A DNA stretch of 16,521 nt from Verrucomicrobia bacterium SCGC AAA164-M04 (GCA_000383735.1 KB912156.1:1-16521); one strand, 5' to 3'; counted from the first letter of the stretch, positions 1 through 8,145 are shown. Notes: a model not told the origin generated them from the sequence alone. Translations and numbers: made by a program.

Positions 1-1
1 C

Positions 2-193
2 CTTCAGGGCAAGGCGCTAGACAAAAAATTAGATACCCTCACAGTTCCTTCTGTCCTTCTGACTGTGTTGGATGGTGGGCATGGTAGAGGTTTTGGCCCC
101 TCGGTGGACAAGGTTGTGGTTAAGTTTTTAAAGCATCACTTTTTTGACGAAGAATTGAAGCTCGAGGATAGCTCAGTTAAAGCAGGACGGTGA
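2..193 (+). CDS. alpha/beta-hydrolase (esterase/lipase-like), C-terminal fragment
   Basis: The window opens inside this gene: frame 2 is open from the first bases to a TGA at 191-193, giving about 63 residues. The fragment has the layout of the last strand and helix of an alpha/beta-hydrolase: a hydrophobic strand (SVLLTVLDG), then GGHGRGFGP, where the His would be the catalytic-triad histidine, then a C-terminal helix ending in FLKHHF. This resembles the prolyl-oligopeptidase-like or BD-FAE esterase group, in which a GGxHGFG-type motif is followed by a helix with FFxxHL. The nucleophile elbow lies outside the window, so substrate and exact family cannot be given. The gene is convergent with the metallopeptidase at 208-1149, with 14 bp between the stops and no clear terminator. 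The reading frame is confident; the family rests on one motif. Confidence 0.6.
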   Translation, partial: LQGKALDKKLDTLTVPSVLLTVLDGGHGRGFGPSVDKVVVKFLKHHFFDEELKLEDSSVKAGR

Positions 194-207
194 CTTTGAA
201 GCCTATA

Positions 208-1149
208 TTAATTATCGAAGCTTACTCGTAGCCCTCGCTTTTTCCAATATTCGGCAATGGATATTTCGATTGTTTTAGCATCGTCTTCAAGGATGAGGTG
301 GGGCTTGTCTTGAATGTTTGTCTGGATCGTGTGGAGGGCTTCGAAATGCTTGCGAGTTTTTTTTAGTCTTCCCGTTCCACCATGAAGGTAATAGTGCGAT
401 AATAACAAGGCACAGTTGTAAGCTTTTAAGGCCTCCCACGCATCAATATTGGCTGTCCGATTAAGCCATCCTTTCGAAGAGAGAGTGAGCAGGGGGCGTA
501 TGCCGATAACAGTGCTGCTGGTAGAGCCGGGTTTGGTGTGCTTTTCGATTCTTTTGCGAATCGCTTGATCCATGTGACTGAAGTCAAAGCTTCCCCGTCC
601 AACATGCGAAGCCGCCATGTACTCAGCGATTCCTTCGCTGAGCCAAGGTTGGCATTTCCACATTAGATTATGCATCGAGAGGTGGGTTAATTCATGAATA
701 ATGAGATCGAACGCTGGTTTCTGAAGAAGGCGTGTTTGGTTGGTGTTATTTCTAAAATGAGTCCAATTAATGAGGGTCCGATTCTTAGCTCCATCGTAAT
801 AGCCCGCTGTATTTTTTGCTCCGCCAGCAGCAAGATAATCTGCATCGTGGCCTACGATAAGAAGCTGTCCTTTTTGCTTTTTCGATGGGGCGTAAAGAGG
901 CAGAGGGATGTTTTGAAGCGCTAGCGGGACTGATTCAAGGCACCTTGTGAACTCAGTCATTAGGGTGTGATCGTGCTTCTTAAAAGTCACGATTCGGAAG
1001 CTTTCGGTCTGGTAAACGAACCGCCCAGCTTCAGGAGTCATTGAATACTTCCCTGCTCCAGCTGGTGGATGAACTTTCTTGAGCCAGGTCTGTCCTGTCA
1101 AGTTGCCAAAGAAGCCAAGAAAAAGGAGGATGTTAATTACCCTCGCCAT
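208..1149 (-). CDS. secreted HExxH zinc metallopeptidase (gluzincin-like)
   Basis: A 313-residue protein with a hydrophobic N-terminus (about residues 4-17), probably a Sec signal peptide, so it should act outside the cytoplasm. The active site is visible as HELTH at residues 152-156 (zinc ligands H152 and H156, catalytic E153). It is followed by WLSEGIAEY at 169-177, where E172 is placed to be the third zinc ligand. This HExxH plus downstream EGxAEY pattern is typical of MA-clan peptidases of the DUF1570 or peptidase MA-like type. The substrate is unknown. Its ATG lies inside the 3' end of the upstream Fe-S scaffold gene (17 bp overlap), so translation is probably coupled and it is the last gene of the operon that starts at 4641. 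A peptidase is well supported; the family name is less certain. Confidence 0.75.
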   Translation of the reverse strand: MARVINILLFLGFFGNLTGQTWLKKVHPPAGAGKYSMTPEAGRFVYQTESFRIVTFKKHDHTLMTEFTRCLESVPLALQNIPLPLYAPSKKQKGQLLIVGHDADYLAAGGAKNTAGYYDGAKNRTLINWTHFRNNTNQTRLLQKPAFDLIIHELTHLSMHNLMWKCQPWLSEGIAEYMAASHVGRGSFDFSHMDQAIRKRIEKHTKPGSTSSTVIGIRPLLTLSSKGWLNRTANIDAWEALKAYNCALLLSHYYLHGGTGRLKKTRKHFEALHTIQTNIQDKPHLILEDDAKTIEISIAEYWKKRGLRVSFDN

Positions 1150-1633
1150 CTTCGAGAGGGATAATTTTTATTTTTTGCGACGGGGCAGGGTGAAGGTTCC
1201 CAGCCAAAGTTTCAGTCGTCTTTTTTTGTGGCGCGTCTTTGCCATCAAGTGCGCTTTTGAGGGCCTGCTCGACTAATTGGCCACAATGAATCTTCATTGG
1301 AGGAAGAGGGCCAAGGTCTCCAGAAAGTTCATTGGGCTTCAAATCGCGGGCCTCTTCGGGTGTTTTTCCTTTCAAAAGTTCAGTTGCCATAGAAGCGACG
1401 GCAATGGCTGTCTGACATCCGAATGCTTGAAACGACGCTCGATCAATTACCTTTTTTCCATTCTTTTCGGTGAATTTCAGCCACATGCGAAGCATGTCAC
1501 CGCAGTCAGGAGACCCAACGGTCCCGACGCTATCGGCATCGTTCATTTCACCAACATTCTTAGGTTGGGCGAGAGCTTCTCTGGCACGATCTTCAAATTT
1601 CTCTGTCACGCGACGATTGTATCGCATTGACAT
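1133..1633 (-). CDS. IscU/NifU-like iron-sulfur cluster scaffold protein
   Basis: A 166-residue protein of the IscU/NifU N-terminal family, which assembles Fe-S clusters in the cytoplasm on three conserved cysteines. All are visible: C44 in SPDCGD (with D46, equivalent to the Asp that promotes cluster release in IscU), C73 in FGCQTA, and C117 in the HCGQL motif, matching the His-Cys pair of IscU. The N-terminus (RYNRRVTEKFEDR) also fits the family. The last ~35 residues are a charged tail not seen in the shortest IscU proteins. The start is 7 bp after the sulP stop and the 3' end overlaps the peptidase start by 17 bp, so it sits in an operon. No iscS, sufS or other Fe-S gene is present in the window. 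ATG at 1633 or at 1627 (M3) are both possible; neither has a clear ribosome binding site. Confidence 0.85.
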   Translation of the reverse strand: MSMRYNRRVTEKFEDRAREALAQPKNVGEMNDADSVGTVGSPDCGDMLRMWLKFTEKNGKKVIDRASFQAFGCQTAIAVASMATELLKGKTPEEARDLKPNELSGDLGPLPPMKIHCGQLVEQALKSALDGKDAPQKKTTETLAGNLHPAPSQKIKIIPLEDGEGN

Positions 1634-1640
1634 TAAAAGT

Positions 1641-2864
1641 CTAGAACGAGCCTTTTTTCTCGTGTGAGGGATTAAAGTAGATTTTAACCTCAGCCTTTTC
1701 GGTTCCCAGAAGTTCCTGGGCCCGGATTAAAGCATCCCGGGTTGAGATGTTAGGGTTGCTGGGTGCGTTAAAGAAGAGGTTGGTTTCGCCTTCCTTGCGG
1801 CGGCATCCTCGTTGAAGAGTTTGTAATACTCCTGAGCTTTTCAAAACTTTGTAAACGTCCCGGGTTGCTCCCGATACAATGAGGTGGCGATCGTGGGAGC
1901 GAACAAAGCGAATGAGTTCACGAAGGGACATGACGCTGGTAGCGTCAAGATGCCGGGCATTTTTTAGGCGCAGGATGATTACCTTAATGTTGGGGTCAAC
2001 AACGAGGCGCTGGACCTGGCTTTGGAAAAGATCGGCGGCACCAAAGAAAAGCGAGCCTTCAACATGAACGATCGAAATTGCAGGATTGGGGCGTTTCTGT
2101 TTTTGATCCAGCTCGCGGAGTTCGCCGTTATCACAAATTTCATATTCGACAAGATTGGGGCGGGAAACCTTTCGAAGGAACAAGAAAATCGACAATGAGA
2201 CCCCGATGAAAATTGCTACGTAGAGGGGGAAAATTAGAGCAGTCAGAAAAGTTAGGATGAGAACGCCACCATCCTCGGGCGTTGATCGAAGGCAGATTCG
2301 GATATTTTTCTTTTTGATCAATGACGCGGCTACTGCGATGACTAAGCCGGCGAGAGCTGCTTTTGGGATAAATGCGACTGGATTGGGGATGAGGAATGCG
2401 AAAAGGAAGAGCGCAATGAGGCAAAAGAATCCTGCAAGAATCGATGAAATGCCGGAACGTGCGTCGGACTCATAGTTTAGCGCGGAGCGTGTGAGAGAGC
2501 CGGAGGAAGGCATTGCTGCTGTGAATGCACAGGCGAGGTTGCTCATTCCGACTGACATCATGTCTTGATTGATTTCGGTTCGGCTTCCCGTTCGAGATGC
2601 GAGCGATTTTGCCATCACCGTATTTTCAAGAGTGGCTAAAAAAGCGATAGCAACGGCTACTCCGAGAAGGTTTGAGATATCAGCAAATAAACCTGCACTT
2701 GTCGGTTCAGGTAGACGAAGGGTCAAATCGTTTAGGGAAAAGCTAGAGAATGTTGGGACGGCGGCATTCCAGACGGGGGACTGAGATCCAATTAAGGTTG
2801 AAATAATTGAGGCAAGAGCGAGTGAGATTGCAAAATTAGGCAAAGCTTTCAACCACCTGCTCAT
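1641..2864 (-). CDS. SulP anion transporter, C-terminal part with STAS domain (frameshifted)
   Basis: This frame encodes the second half of a SulP/SLC26-type anion transporter. Residues 1-230 hold several hydrophobic helices, including the family stretch around NQDMMSVGMSNL and PSSGSLTRSALN (residues 99-130). Residues about 262-350 form the cytoplasmic STAS domain, with the LDATSVMSL loop at 306-314. Homology continues upstream of the ATG at 2864: codons from 2921 down to 2865 read AYLWQPAVLGFSTLAFYLA without a stop. The gene is therefore not independent but the continuation of the N-terminal frame at 2887-3516. Joined after K198 of that frame, the product would be 624 residues, normal for SulP proteins with STAS. 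Whether the reported sequence is a real mutation or a homopolymer error cannot be told from one sequence. The transported ion (sulfate, bicarbonate or other) is not evident. Confidence 0.8.
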   Translation of the reverse strand: MSRWLKALPNFAISLALASIISTLIGSQSPVWNAAVPTFSSFSLNDLTLRLPEPTSAGLFADISNLLGVAVAIAFLATLENTVMAKSLASRTGSRTEINQDMMSVGMSNLACAFTAAMPSSGSLTRSALNYESDARSGISSILAGFFCLIALFLFAFLIPNPVAFIPKAALAGLVIAVAASLIKKKNIRICLRSTPEDGGVLILTFLTALIFPLYVAIFIGVSLSIFLFLRKVSRPNLVEYEICDNGELRELDQKQKRPNPAISIVHVEGSLFFGAADLFQSQVQRLVVDPNIKVIILRLKNARHLDATSVMSLRELIRFVRSHDRHLIVSGATRDVYKVLKSSGVLQTLQRGCRRKEGETNLFFNAPSNPNISTRDALIRAQELLGTEKAEVKIYFNPSHEKKGSF

Positions 2865-2886
2865 CGCAAGATAAAAAGCGAGGGTG

Positions 2887-3516
2887 CTAAATCCAAGGAC
2901 GGCGGGTTGCCAGAGGTAGGCTTTTTTTTGTCGCTATCAGTTCGCTCAGCATACCAAAGAAGTTGCTGGCAGGAATCACGACTTCGCTTACCCCGAAAAG
3001 ATGCTTGCACTGGTTGATGATAATCAAGATGGCAGCACCGGTGATATAACCCACTAGGACACTTTGGCTAACGTATTGAATTAACTCGGCAGCTTTTAGG
3101 ATTGCGCCGATCAAGCAAATGATACCGACCATGAGAACAAGGAGAGGCATGAGATTCAACTTCTCGGCGGTGGAATAAGTGCCGGCTGCGAAGAAGCTAA
3201 AGACCATGAGGGAGGTCGCATTAGTGGGGCCCAGAATGGTATGCTTGGAACTTGCAAATAGGGGAGCAACAATAGCTGCAATTGCGGAGCATACGATTCC
3301 ATAAAGAATCGGAAGTTCGGCAATTGCAGCATAAGCCATGCCTTGGGGAATCGCCAGAAGGGCGATGTTGATCGCAGCCCGGAGATCCGCTTTACCGTCT
3401 AACGAGGTGTAGTCTGAAAAGTTGTCTCGGAATGGGAAAAGGCGGAGCTGATTGCTGGCAGCCCATTTTCCAAAAGCGCGATAGGCGAGTCTGACTTGTC
3501 GCATCACCTTATCCAT
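2887..3516 (-). CDS. SulP anion transporter, N-terminal part (frameshifted)
   Basis: A 209-residue frame with the conserved first half of a SulP permease. About 40 cytoplasmic residues are followed by the family signature INIALLAIPQGMAYAAIAE (about residues 48-66), LPILYGIV, and further membrane helices up to GYITGAAILIIINQCKHLFG. The real homology stops at K198. The last 11 residues (SLPLATRRPWI) are out-of-frame sequence read after an A8 run at 2922-2929. Deleting one A restores a continuous frame into the STAS-containing half. The start lies 9 bp after the lptF/G stop, so this is the second gene of the operon. A downstream ATG at codon 5 is an alternative start. As read here, the protein would lack half its core and its STAS domain and would not be expected to transport. 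Confidence 0.8.
   Translation of the reverse strand: MDKVMRQVRLAYRAFGKWAASNQLRLFPFRDNFSDYTSLDGKADLRAAINIALLAIPQGMAYAAIAELPILYGIVCSAIAAIVAPLFASSKHTILGPTNATSLMVFSFFAAGTYSTAEKLNLMPLLVLMVGIICLIGAILKAAELIQYVSQSVLVGYITGAAILIIINQCKHLFGVSEVVIPASNFFGMLSELIATKKSLPLATRRPWI
2922..2929 (-). other. A8 homopolymer at the sulP frameshift point
   Basis: On the coding (minus) strand the sequence reads GCGACAAAAAAAAGCCTACC. With eight A the upstream frame runs into a stop 11 codons later. With seven A it reads ATKK-AYLWQPAVL and continues into the SulP C-terminal half. This is the only disruption in the 624-codon gene. A single-base indel in a homopolymer fits three causes: a sequencing or assembly error, a reversible phase-variation site, or a site where RNA polymerase slippage yields some in-frame mRNA. 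Confidence 0.8.
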
Positions 3517-3525
3517 ATCCGTAAT

Positions 3526-4641
3526 CTATGCGCGTTTAGTGGCACGGCGAAAGAGGAAAGTCCCTAAAGCGAGGCAAGCAAGGTTAGGAATCCACATTAA
3601 AACTTTGGTGAGGATGAGGTTTGAGCCCTGAGTTTCATCAGCAATGATAAAGAAAATGAAGTAGGCTACTGCTACTCCAAGACTCATACCTGACCCTGAT
3701 GAAGTTTCCTTCCTTCGTGCTGAAAGCCCGAGAGGAATTCCGACGAAGGCAAGAGCGAGGGGAGCAAAGGAAAAGGAGATTCGGCGAACTCGTTCGGCAT
3801 CAAACTCGTCTAGTTTCTCGTCGGTTAAGTTGGCGGGTGGGTTAGCTAGAAGTTCGCGGATTTGCTCATTATCGAGTCGATTCGCTTTTACTCGACGAGT
3901 TTTTCCAGCTGCTAGGGGTAGGATCCAAGGCTCGATTTCTCCGGCGGAACCTTGCTGGATAGCTTGATCCTCATCATATTTTTCCAACCAAACCCCACTA
4001 AGCCGTAATTCAAGCTTTTCGACCTCTTTGTCGGGAGTGATTGAGGCAACGTCGCGTGCATAGAGGTAACCAACTGGCCACTCGCTGGTTTCATCTGCTC
4101 CCAATTCATAGGCGTGGAATCCCTGAAAGCTGTCGTCCGAATTCCGTGATTCGATATAAATCCGTTGCCCTTTCAACCGAGATTGCACGACTCCTGGGTC
4201 AAGTAAACGAAGTGGGTCCTCTTTAAAGGTCTCATAAAGCATTACCTTGAGTTCGCCTTTGGATCGTGGAGAAACGGTTGCGTTGAGCCAGAGGCATAGA
4301 AGGGAAAGAAGCAAACCCATAAAGAGGATTGGGGAAGCAATGCGATAAAGCCCCATACCTGCGGTGCGAAGAGAATTGATTTCTTGATCTGAGGAAAGTC
4401 TTCCAAAAACGAGTAACACTGCTGCCAAAAACCCCCATGGGATCGTGAATACTAAGGATACTGGTAACAACTTTAGAATAAAGATTCCAAGAAAGGAAAT
4501 AGGAGCACGTCGATCAACGAGGAGCTCGTTGATCTCTTTGAAGATATTTCCGAGGACTAGAACGACACTTAAAATGAGAACCGCATAAAATGCTGTAACA
4601 GATACCTGTCGGGTGATGTAGCGGTCACTTTTTAAAAACAT
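3526..4641 (-). CDS. LptF/LptG family LPS export permease
   Basis: A 371-residue inner-membrane protein of the YjgP/YjgQ family (LptF/LptG), the permease half of the ABC exporter that moves lipopolysaccharide from the inner membrane to the Lpt bridge. It opens with the typical MFLKSDRYITRQ amphipathic helix. N-terminal membrane helices lie at about 15-35, 50-80 and 100-122, a soluble periplasmic region with beta-rich sequence at about 125-285, and three C-terminal helices at about 290-367. The segment SSDQEINSLRTAGMGLYRI (about 83-101) is the conserved cytoplasmic coupling helix of this family. Length and topology are normal. It cannot be assigned to LptF or LptG from this sequence alone, and no partner permease or LptB is in the window. 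It is the promoter-proximal gene of the minus-strand operon. The start has no convincing Shine-Dalgarno site. Confidence 0.85.
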   Translation of the reverse strand: MFLKSDRYITRQVSVTAFYAVLILSVVLVLGNIFKEINELLVDRRAPISFLGIFILKLLPVSLVFTIPWGFLAAVLLVFGRLSSDQEINSLRTAGMGLYRIASPILFMGLLLSLLCLWLNATVSPRSKGELKVMLYETFKEDPLRLLDPGVVQSRLKGQRIYIESRNSDDSFQGFHAYELGADETSEWPVGYLYARDVASITPDKEVEKLELRLSGVWLEKYDEDQAIQQGSAGEIEPWILPLAAGKTRRVKANRLDNEQIRELLANPPANLTDEKLDEFDAERVRRISFSFAPLALAFVGIPLGLSARRKETSSGSGMSLGVAVAYFIFFIIADETQGSNLILTKVLMWIPNLACLALGTFLFRRATKRA

Positions 4642-4725
4642 CCTCGATGGCGAAGGGTAGCTCCTGTCTCGTTGAAGGTCGAGAGGGAACGCCGCCTAAA
4701 ATAGCTTCTTTTTTATAAGAAAAGG

Positions 4726-4818
4726 TGGCGGAGAGGGAAGGAATTGAACCCACCAAGGACAGATTGCCCTTCAACGGTTTTGAAAACCGCGGCGACCACC
4801 AGGCACGCAGCACTCTCC
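4726..4818 (-). tRNA. selC: tRNA-Sec (anticodon UCA), irregular acceptor/T-arm
   Basis: The minus strand reads GGAGAGTG at 4818-4811 and ends CTCTCC-G-CCA at 4726, 93 nt with CCA encoded. The anticodon arm GCGGT-TTTCAAA-ACCGT gives U33, anticodon UCA (reads UGA) and A37. The D-arm has a TGGT loop closed by a long stem (GCG-GCC with GGTCGC, one bulged T), and position 8 is G rather than U; both are typical of selenocysteine tRNA. A long variable arm (AAGGGC/GTCCTT with loop AATCT) and a GGTGGGTTCAATTCC T-arm follow. Bacterial tRNA-Sec normally has 8+5 acceptor and T-stem pairs, but only 12 nt lie between the T-loop and G73 here. A 7+5 fold leaves U7-C66 and U50-U64 mispaired. It is either a divergent selC or a decaying copy. 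tRNA-Ser is unlikely because of the UCA anticodon and D-arm. The flanking 4642-4725 and 4819-4971 hold no gene I can support. Confidence 0.75.
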
Positions 4819-4971
4819 GAGGGAAGGCTGGCCGACATTTGGGAGGGCGTCAAATGAATGAATTCGATCTGATGATTTTTTTAAATCGAGAGAATCTTAG
4901 TTTTTAGGAGCTCACTTAAGGTGATGGGGTGGTGTGGTTCGGTGATTGGGTTAATTTTTCGAAAGGTTTCG

Positions 4972-7900
4972 CTAGTGAAAGTCGTGTGAAACTGTCGCGA
5001 ATTCTTCGGACATGTTTAAGGGTTTTAGGGATGTGACATAGACCGTTGGCTGCTGCCCTTCGGTGATTTGTAGACGGCCTCGGGCGAGTAGGAATGATTC
5101 GCTGGTAATGATGAGTTTAAATTGGTGGAAAGTTTTTCGAGGGATGAAAAGGTTTGCGATTCCAAATTCGTCTTCAAGCGAGATGAAGCAATGCCCCTTC
5201 GCTGTGCCTGGGCGTTGCCGGCAGATAACCAAGCCTGCGATGATGAGTCGTTTTCCATGGGGTATTTTAAAGAGGCTCGCTGAGGTGGCCATTTCGATAT
5301 TTTGTTGTTTTCGCCAAAGCCTCATTGGGTGGGGTCCTGTCGTCGCTCCCACTAGAGAGAGGTCTGCTTGAAGTCGTTCGGTAGCTGACATCATTTCTAA
5401 AACTTGTTCTTGAGCTGACGAGTTTGCAAAAAGGTCATCGAGTGGTAGTTGCTCGGCTTGCCAGAGAGCATCTCGACGATGCTCGATTTCCGGAAGGTCG
5501 TTTAAAGCGCCGGCGGCTGCGAGAAGGCGGCGTTCTTTGATATTTGGACGAACTCTCCGAAGGAAGTCATCGAGCGAGGCGAAAGCGGAGAAGGAACGTT
5601 CTTCAATCAGGCGCTCCATCGTCTTTTGACGTAATCCTTTCAGTCGGTGGAGGCCGAGGCGGAGGGTTTTATCGTCAATCACTTCGGTCGAGATCATAGA
5701 ATGCTTCACTGAGATAGGCTTTGTCCGTATGCCGTGTCGTTTCGCGTCCTGTAGGAGGGTGTTGACCGAGTAAAATCCCATCGGCTGATTGTTGATCAGC
5801 CCGCAGTAAAATTCAGCTGGGCGGTGGACCTTGAGCCAGCAGGAAGCGTAAGCGATAAGGGCGAAGGAAATAGCGTGGGATTCGGGAAAGCCGTAAAGCG
5901 CAAAGGAGCCAATCGATTCGATGACTCGTTGCTGAACCTCGGGTGCAACTTGCCGTTCGTTCATGCGGGTTTTTAGTTTGTTTATGATGGCATTCATGCG
6001 CTCGTCGGATCGTTTGAAGGACATCGCTTTACGCAGAAAATCAGCTTCCATACCTGAGAAGCCAGCGATCACCATCGCCATGCGAAGGACTTGTTCCTGA
6101 AAAAGAGGGACCCCTAGAGTCCGTTTCAGAATGGGTTCGAAGTCGGGGTGAATGTATTCGATGTCCTCACGACCAGTTCGGCGGTTCAAGTAAGGGTGCA
6201 CAAGGTCTCCCACAATGGGACCAGGGCGGATGATTGCGACCTCAACCGCAAGATCGTAAAATTTGCGAGGCTGCATGATTGGGAGAGTGGCCATTTGTGC
6301 GCGGGACTCAACTTGGAAGGTCCCCACGGTGTCGGCTCGGCAGAGGAGATCGTAAGTGGCGGGATCGTCTTTCGGGATTTTGGCAAGATTGACCGGGCGG
6401 CCACGTCGCTCGCAAATTCTCAGAGCATCTTCCATCGCGGCCAGCATCCCGAGCCCTAGGAGGTCGACTTTAACAATACCGAGATCTTCGCAATCATCTT
6501 TGTCCCATTGCATGATCGTTCGATTCTCCATCGTGGCGGGCTGAAGCGGGACGACGTGGTCGAGTCCGTCGTCGCAAAAAACCATTCCTCCTGAATGCTG
6601 ACCAAGGTGCCGGGGGCAGTGGAGGACGTCGTGGTAGAGTTGTAAAAGAGGTTTGAAGCGTGGGTGGGAAGAGGGAATTCCGGATTTTTCGATCGTTCCA
6701 GCGAGTTCCATGACTTTGTCGCCGGGGTAGTAGTTACTCATCGAGACCTCATCGCTTACGGGGTCGCGGGAGGCGTCGTGAACCTTGGGTGAGGCACAGA
6801 GATCGGTGAAACGGTTCGCAATCGATTCTGGGAAGCCCAAGATTTTAGACATTTCCCGGAAGGCTGAGCGCGGTTTGTAGGTAATGACGTTGGCTGTCAT
6901 CGCAGCTCCGCGTGGAGCGTATTTTTGATAAACGTATTGAATGACAGATTCTCTTCGCTCGCCGGAGGGGAAATCGATATCGATATCGGGCCAGGATTGG
7001 CGGTTTTCGGAGAGAAAGCGCTCGAAAAGAAGGCCGCTTTCGACTGGATCGACACTTGTTACGCCAATTGCGTAACAGACTAGCGAGTTAGCTGCCGAGC
7101 CCCGGCCTTGGCAGAGGATACCTTGAGATCGGGCAAAACGGACAAGATCCCAGACAATGAGAAAGTAGCCAGAAAACCCAAGCTGTTCTATTGTTAACAA
7201 TTCATTATCAATTTGTTGATAATGTTTTTTACTAAAATTACAAAAACGTTTTTTAAAGCCGTTATTCACGATTTTTCTGAGATATTCACACTGTTCGCGA
7301 TCTGTGAATAACTTACCAGTGTGAGAATCTCGGTAGGATGGGAAGCGATAGCCCAGATTTTCGAGCGAGAATTCGCAACATTCTTGAGAGAGAGCAAGTG
7401 CGTTGTGAAAAGCTCGTGGATAGCCCGTGAATAAATTGTGAATAACTTGAGGAGGTTTTAAGAAACGCTCTCCATTTCGTTCAAGGAGGCGTCCGGCGTC
7501 ATCGAGAGTTTTGTGTTCGCGTAAGCAGCTAAAAGCATCGGAGAGAAAGCGATCCGAGGGTTGTGAATAAGTCGGTGAATTACTTGCAATTACTGGGATC
7601 TTGAGAAAATCGCCTAAATCGAAGAGAAGTTGATTGATCCGTTCCTCTCCACGCCGGAAGTGACGAAATAGCGCGATCGAGACATTTCCTGGTCCGAAGT
7701 GGCGCAGTAGGTGGTTGGCAGCTGAGAGTAAATTAGCTTTGGTGAGTAGGAGGAGAGATTCCGGACTGAGGATGGCGTGGGTTCCGGTGAGATCGTGATG
7801 TTTAAAAACATCGACTGCTGGTTGGCAGTGAAGAGAGGTCAGGAGACGGGAGAGGTTTTGATACCCAGTCTGAGATTTGTTTAAAATCGTTAATTGGTGA

Positions 7901-8145
7901 AACCCGGAAACAGATTCCAAAGTGGCTCCAGTAATCGCTTTGATTCCGACTTTTTGAGCTTCGGCGTGGGCTCGGGCGGAACCGTAAAAGCCCATGTGAT
8001 CGACGAGGGCAATGGATTGGTGCCCTAGTTTGGCGGCACGATTCACCAATTCCTCTGGCGGGGAGGCCCCGCGGAGAAAGGAAAAATTGGATTTGGCGAG
8101 GAGTTCCACGTTTCGGATTACGCGTAGATTCCCGTTAGGTGCCAT
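4972..8145 (-). CDS. dnaE2: error-prone DNA polymerase DnaE2 (ImuC)
   Basis: A 1057-residue C-family DNA polymerase, the catalytic subunit of the ImuA-ImuB-DnaE2 mutasome that performs translesion synthesis during the SOS response. The N-terminal PHP domain (about residues 10-280) begins VELLAKSNFSFLRGAS. The HxH metal ligands of replicative DnaE are absent, as is usual in DnaE2, so no PHP exonuclease is expected. The polymerase core contains GRGSAANS (347-354), the catalytic PDIDIDF motif (386-392, with Asp residues 387, 389 and 391) and VKVDLLGLGML, which carries the third acidic residue. Helix-hairpin-helix sequence and an OB fold (about 955-1045) follow. Length is normal for DnaE2 and shorter than DnaE1. 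The ATG overlaps the end of imuB by 28 bp, so the polymerase is probably translationally coupled to ImuB. No terminator with a U-tract is evident downstream. Confidence 0.93.
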   Translation of the reverse strand: MAPNGNLRVIRNVELLAKSNFSFLRGASPPEELVNRAAKLGHQSIALVDHMGFYGSARAHAEAQKVGIKAITGATLESVSGFHQLTILNKSQTGYQNLSRLLTSLHCQPAVDVFKHHDLTGTHAILSPESLLLLTKANLLSAANHLLRHFGPGNVSIALFRHFRRGEERINQLLFDLGDFLKIPVIASNSPTYSQPSDRFLSDAFSCLREHKTLDDAGRLLERNGERFLKPPQVIHNLFTGYPRAFHNALALSQECCEFSLENLGYRFPSYRDSHTGKLFTDREQCEYLRKIVNNGFKKRFCNFSKKHYQQIDNELLTIEQLGFSGYFLIVWDLVRFARSQGILCQGRGSAANSLVCYAIGVTSVDPVESGLLFERFLSENRQSWPDIDIDFPSGERRESVIQYVYQKYAPRGAAMTANVITYKPRSAFREMSKILGFPESIANRFTDLCASPKVHDASRDPVSDEVSMSNYYPGDKVMELAGTIEKSGIPSSHPRFKPLLQLYHDVLHCPRHLGQHSGGMVFCDDGLDHVVPLQPATMENRTIMQWDKDDCEDLGIVKVDLLGLGMLAAMEDALRICERRGRPVNLAKIPKDDPATYDLLCRADTVGTFQVESRAQMATLPIMQPRKFYDLAVEVAIIRPGPIVGDLVHPYLNRRTGREDIEYIHPDFEPILKRTLGVPLFQEQVLRMAMVIAGFSGMEADFLRKAMSFKRSDERMNAIINKLKTRMNERQVAPEVQQRVIESIGSFALYGFPESHAISFALIAYASCWLKVHRPAEFYCGLINNQPMGFYSVNTLLQDAKRHGIRTKPISVKHSMISTEVIDDKTLRLGLHRLKGLRQKTMERLIEERSFSAFASLDDFLRRVRPNIKERRLLAAAGALNDLPEIEHRRDALWQAEQLPLDDLFANSSAQEQVLEMMSATERLQADLSLVGATTGPHPMRLWRKQQNIEMATSASLFKIPHGKRLIIAGLVICRQRPGTAKGHCFISLEDEFGIANLFIPRKTFHQFKLIITSESFLLARGRLQITEGQQPTVYVTSLKPLNMSEEFATVSHDFH

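Noticed and set aside
1277..1630. 117-codon plus-strand frame opposite the IscU-like gene
   Set aside because: The minus-strand frame has all three scaffold cysteines; this one has no features.
4726..4818. tRNA-Ser (UGA anticodon) on either strand
   Set aside because: The loop centred on C gives UCA, not UGA, and the D-arm and absent U8 fit tRNA-Sec; the plus strand does not fold with a proper T-arm and 3' CCA.
4725..4907. 60-codon plus-strand frame over the tRNA
   Set aside because: It reads through the tRNA gene and has no homology I can see.
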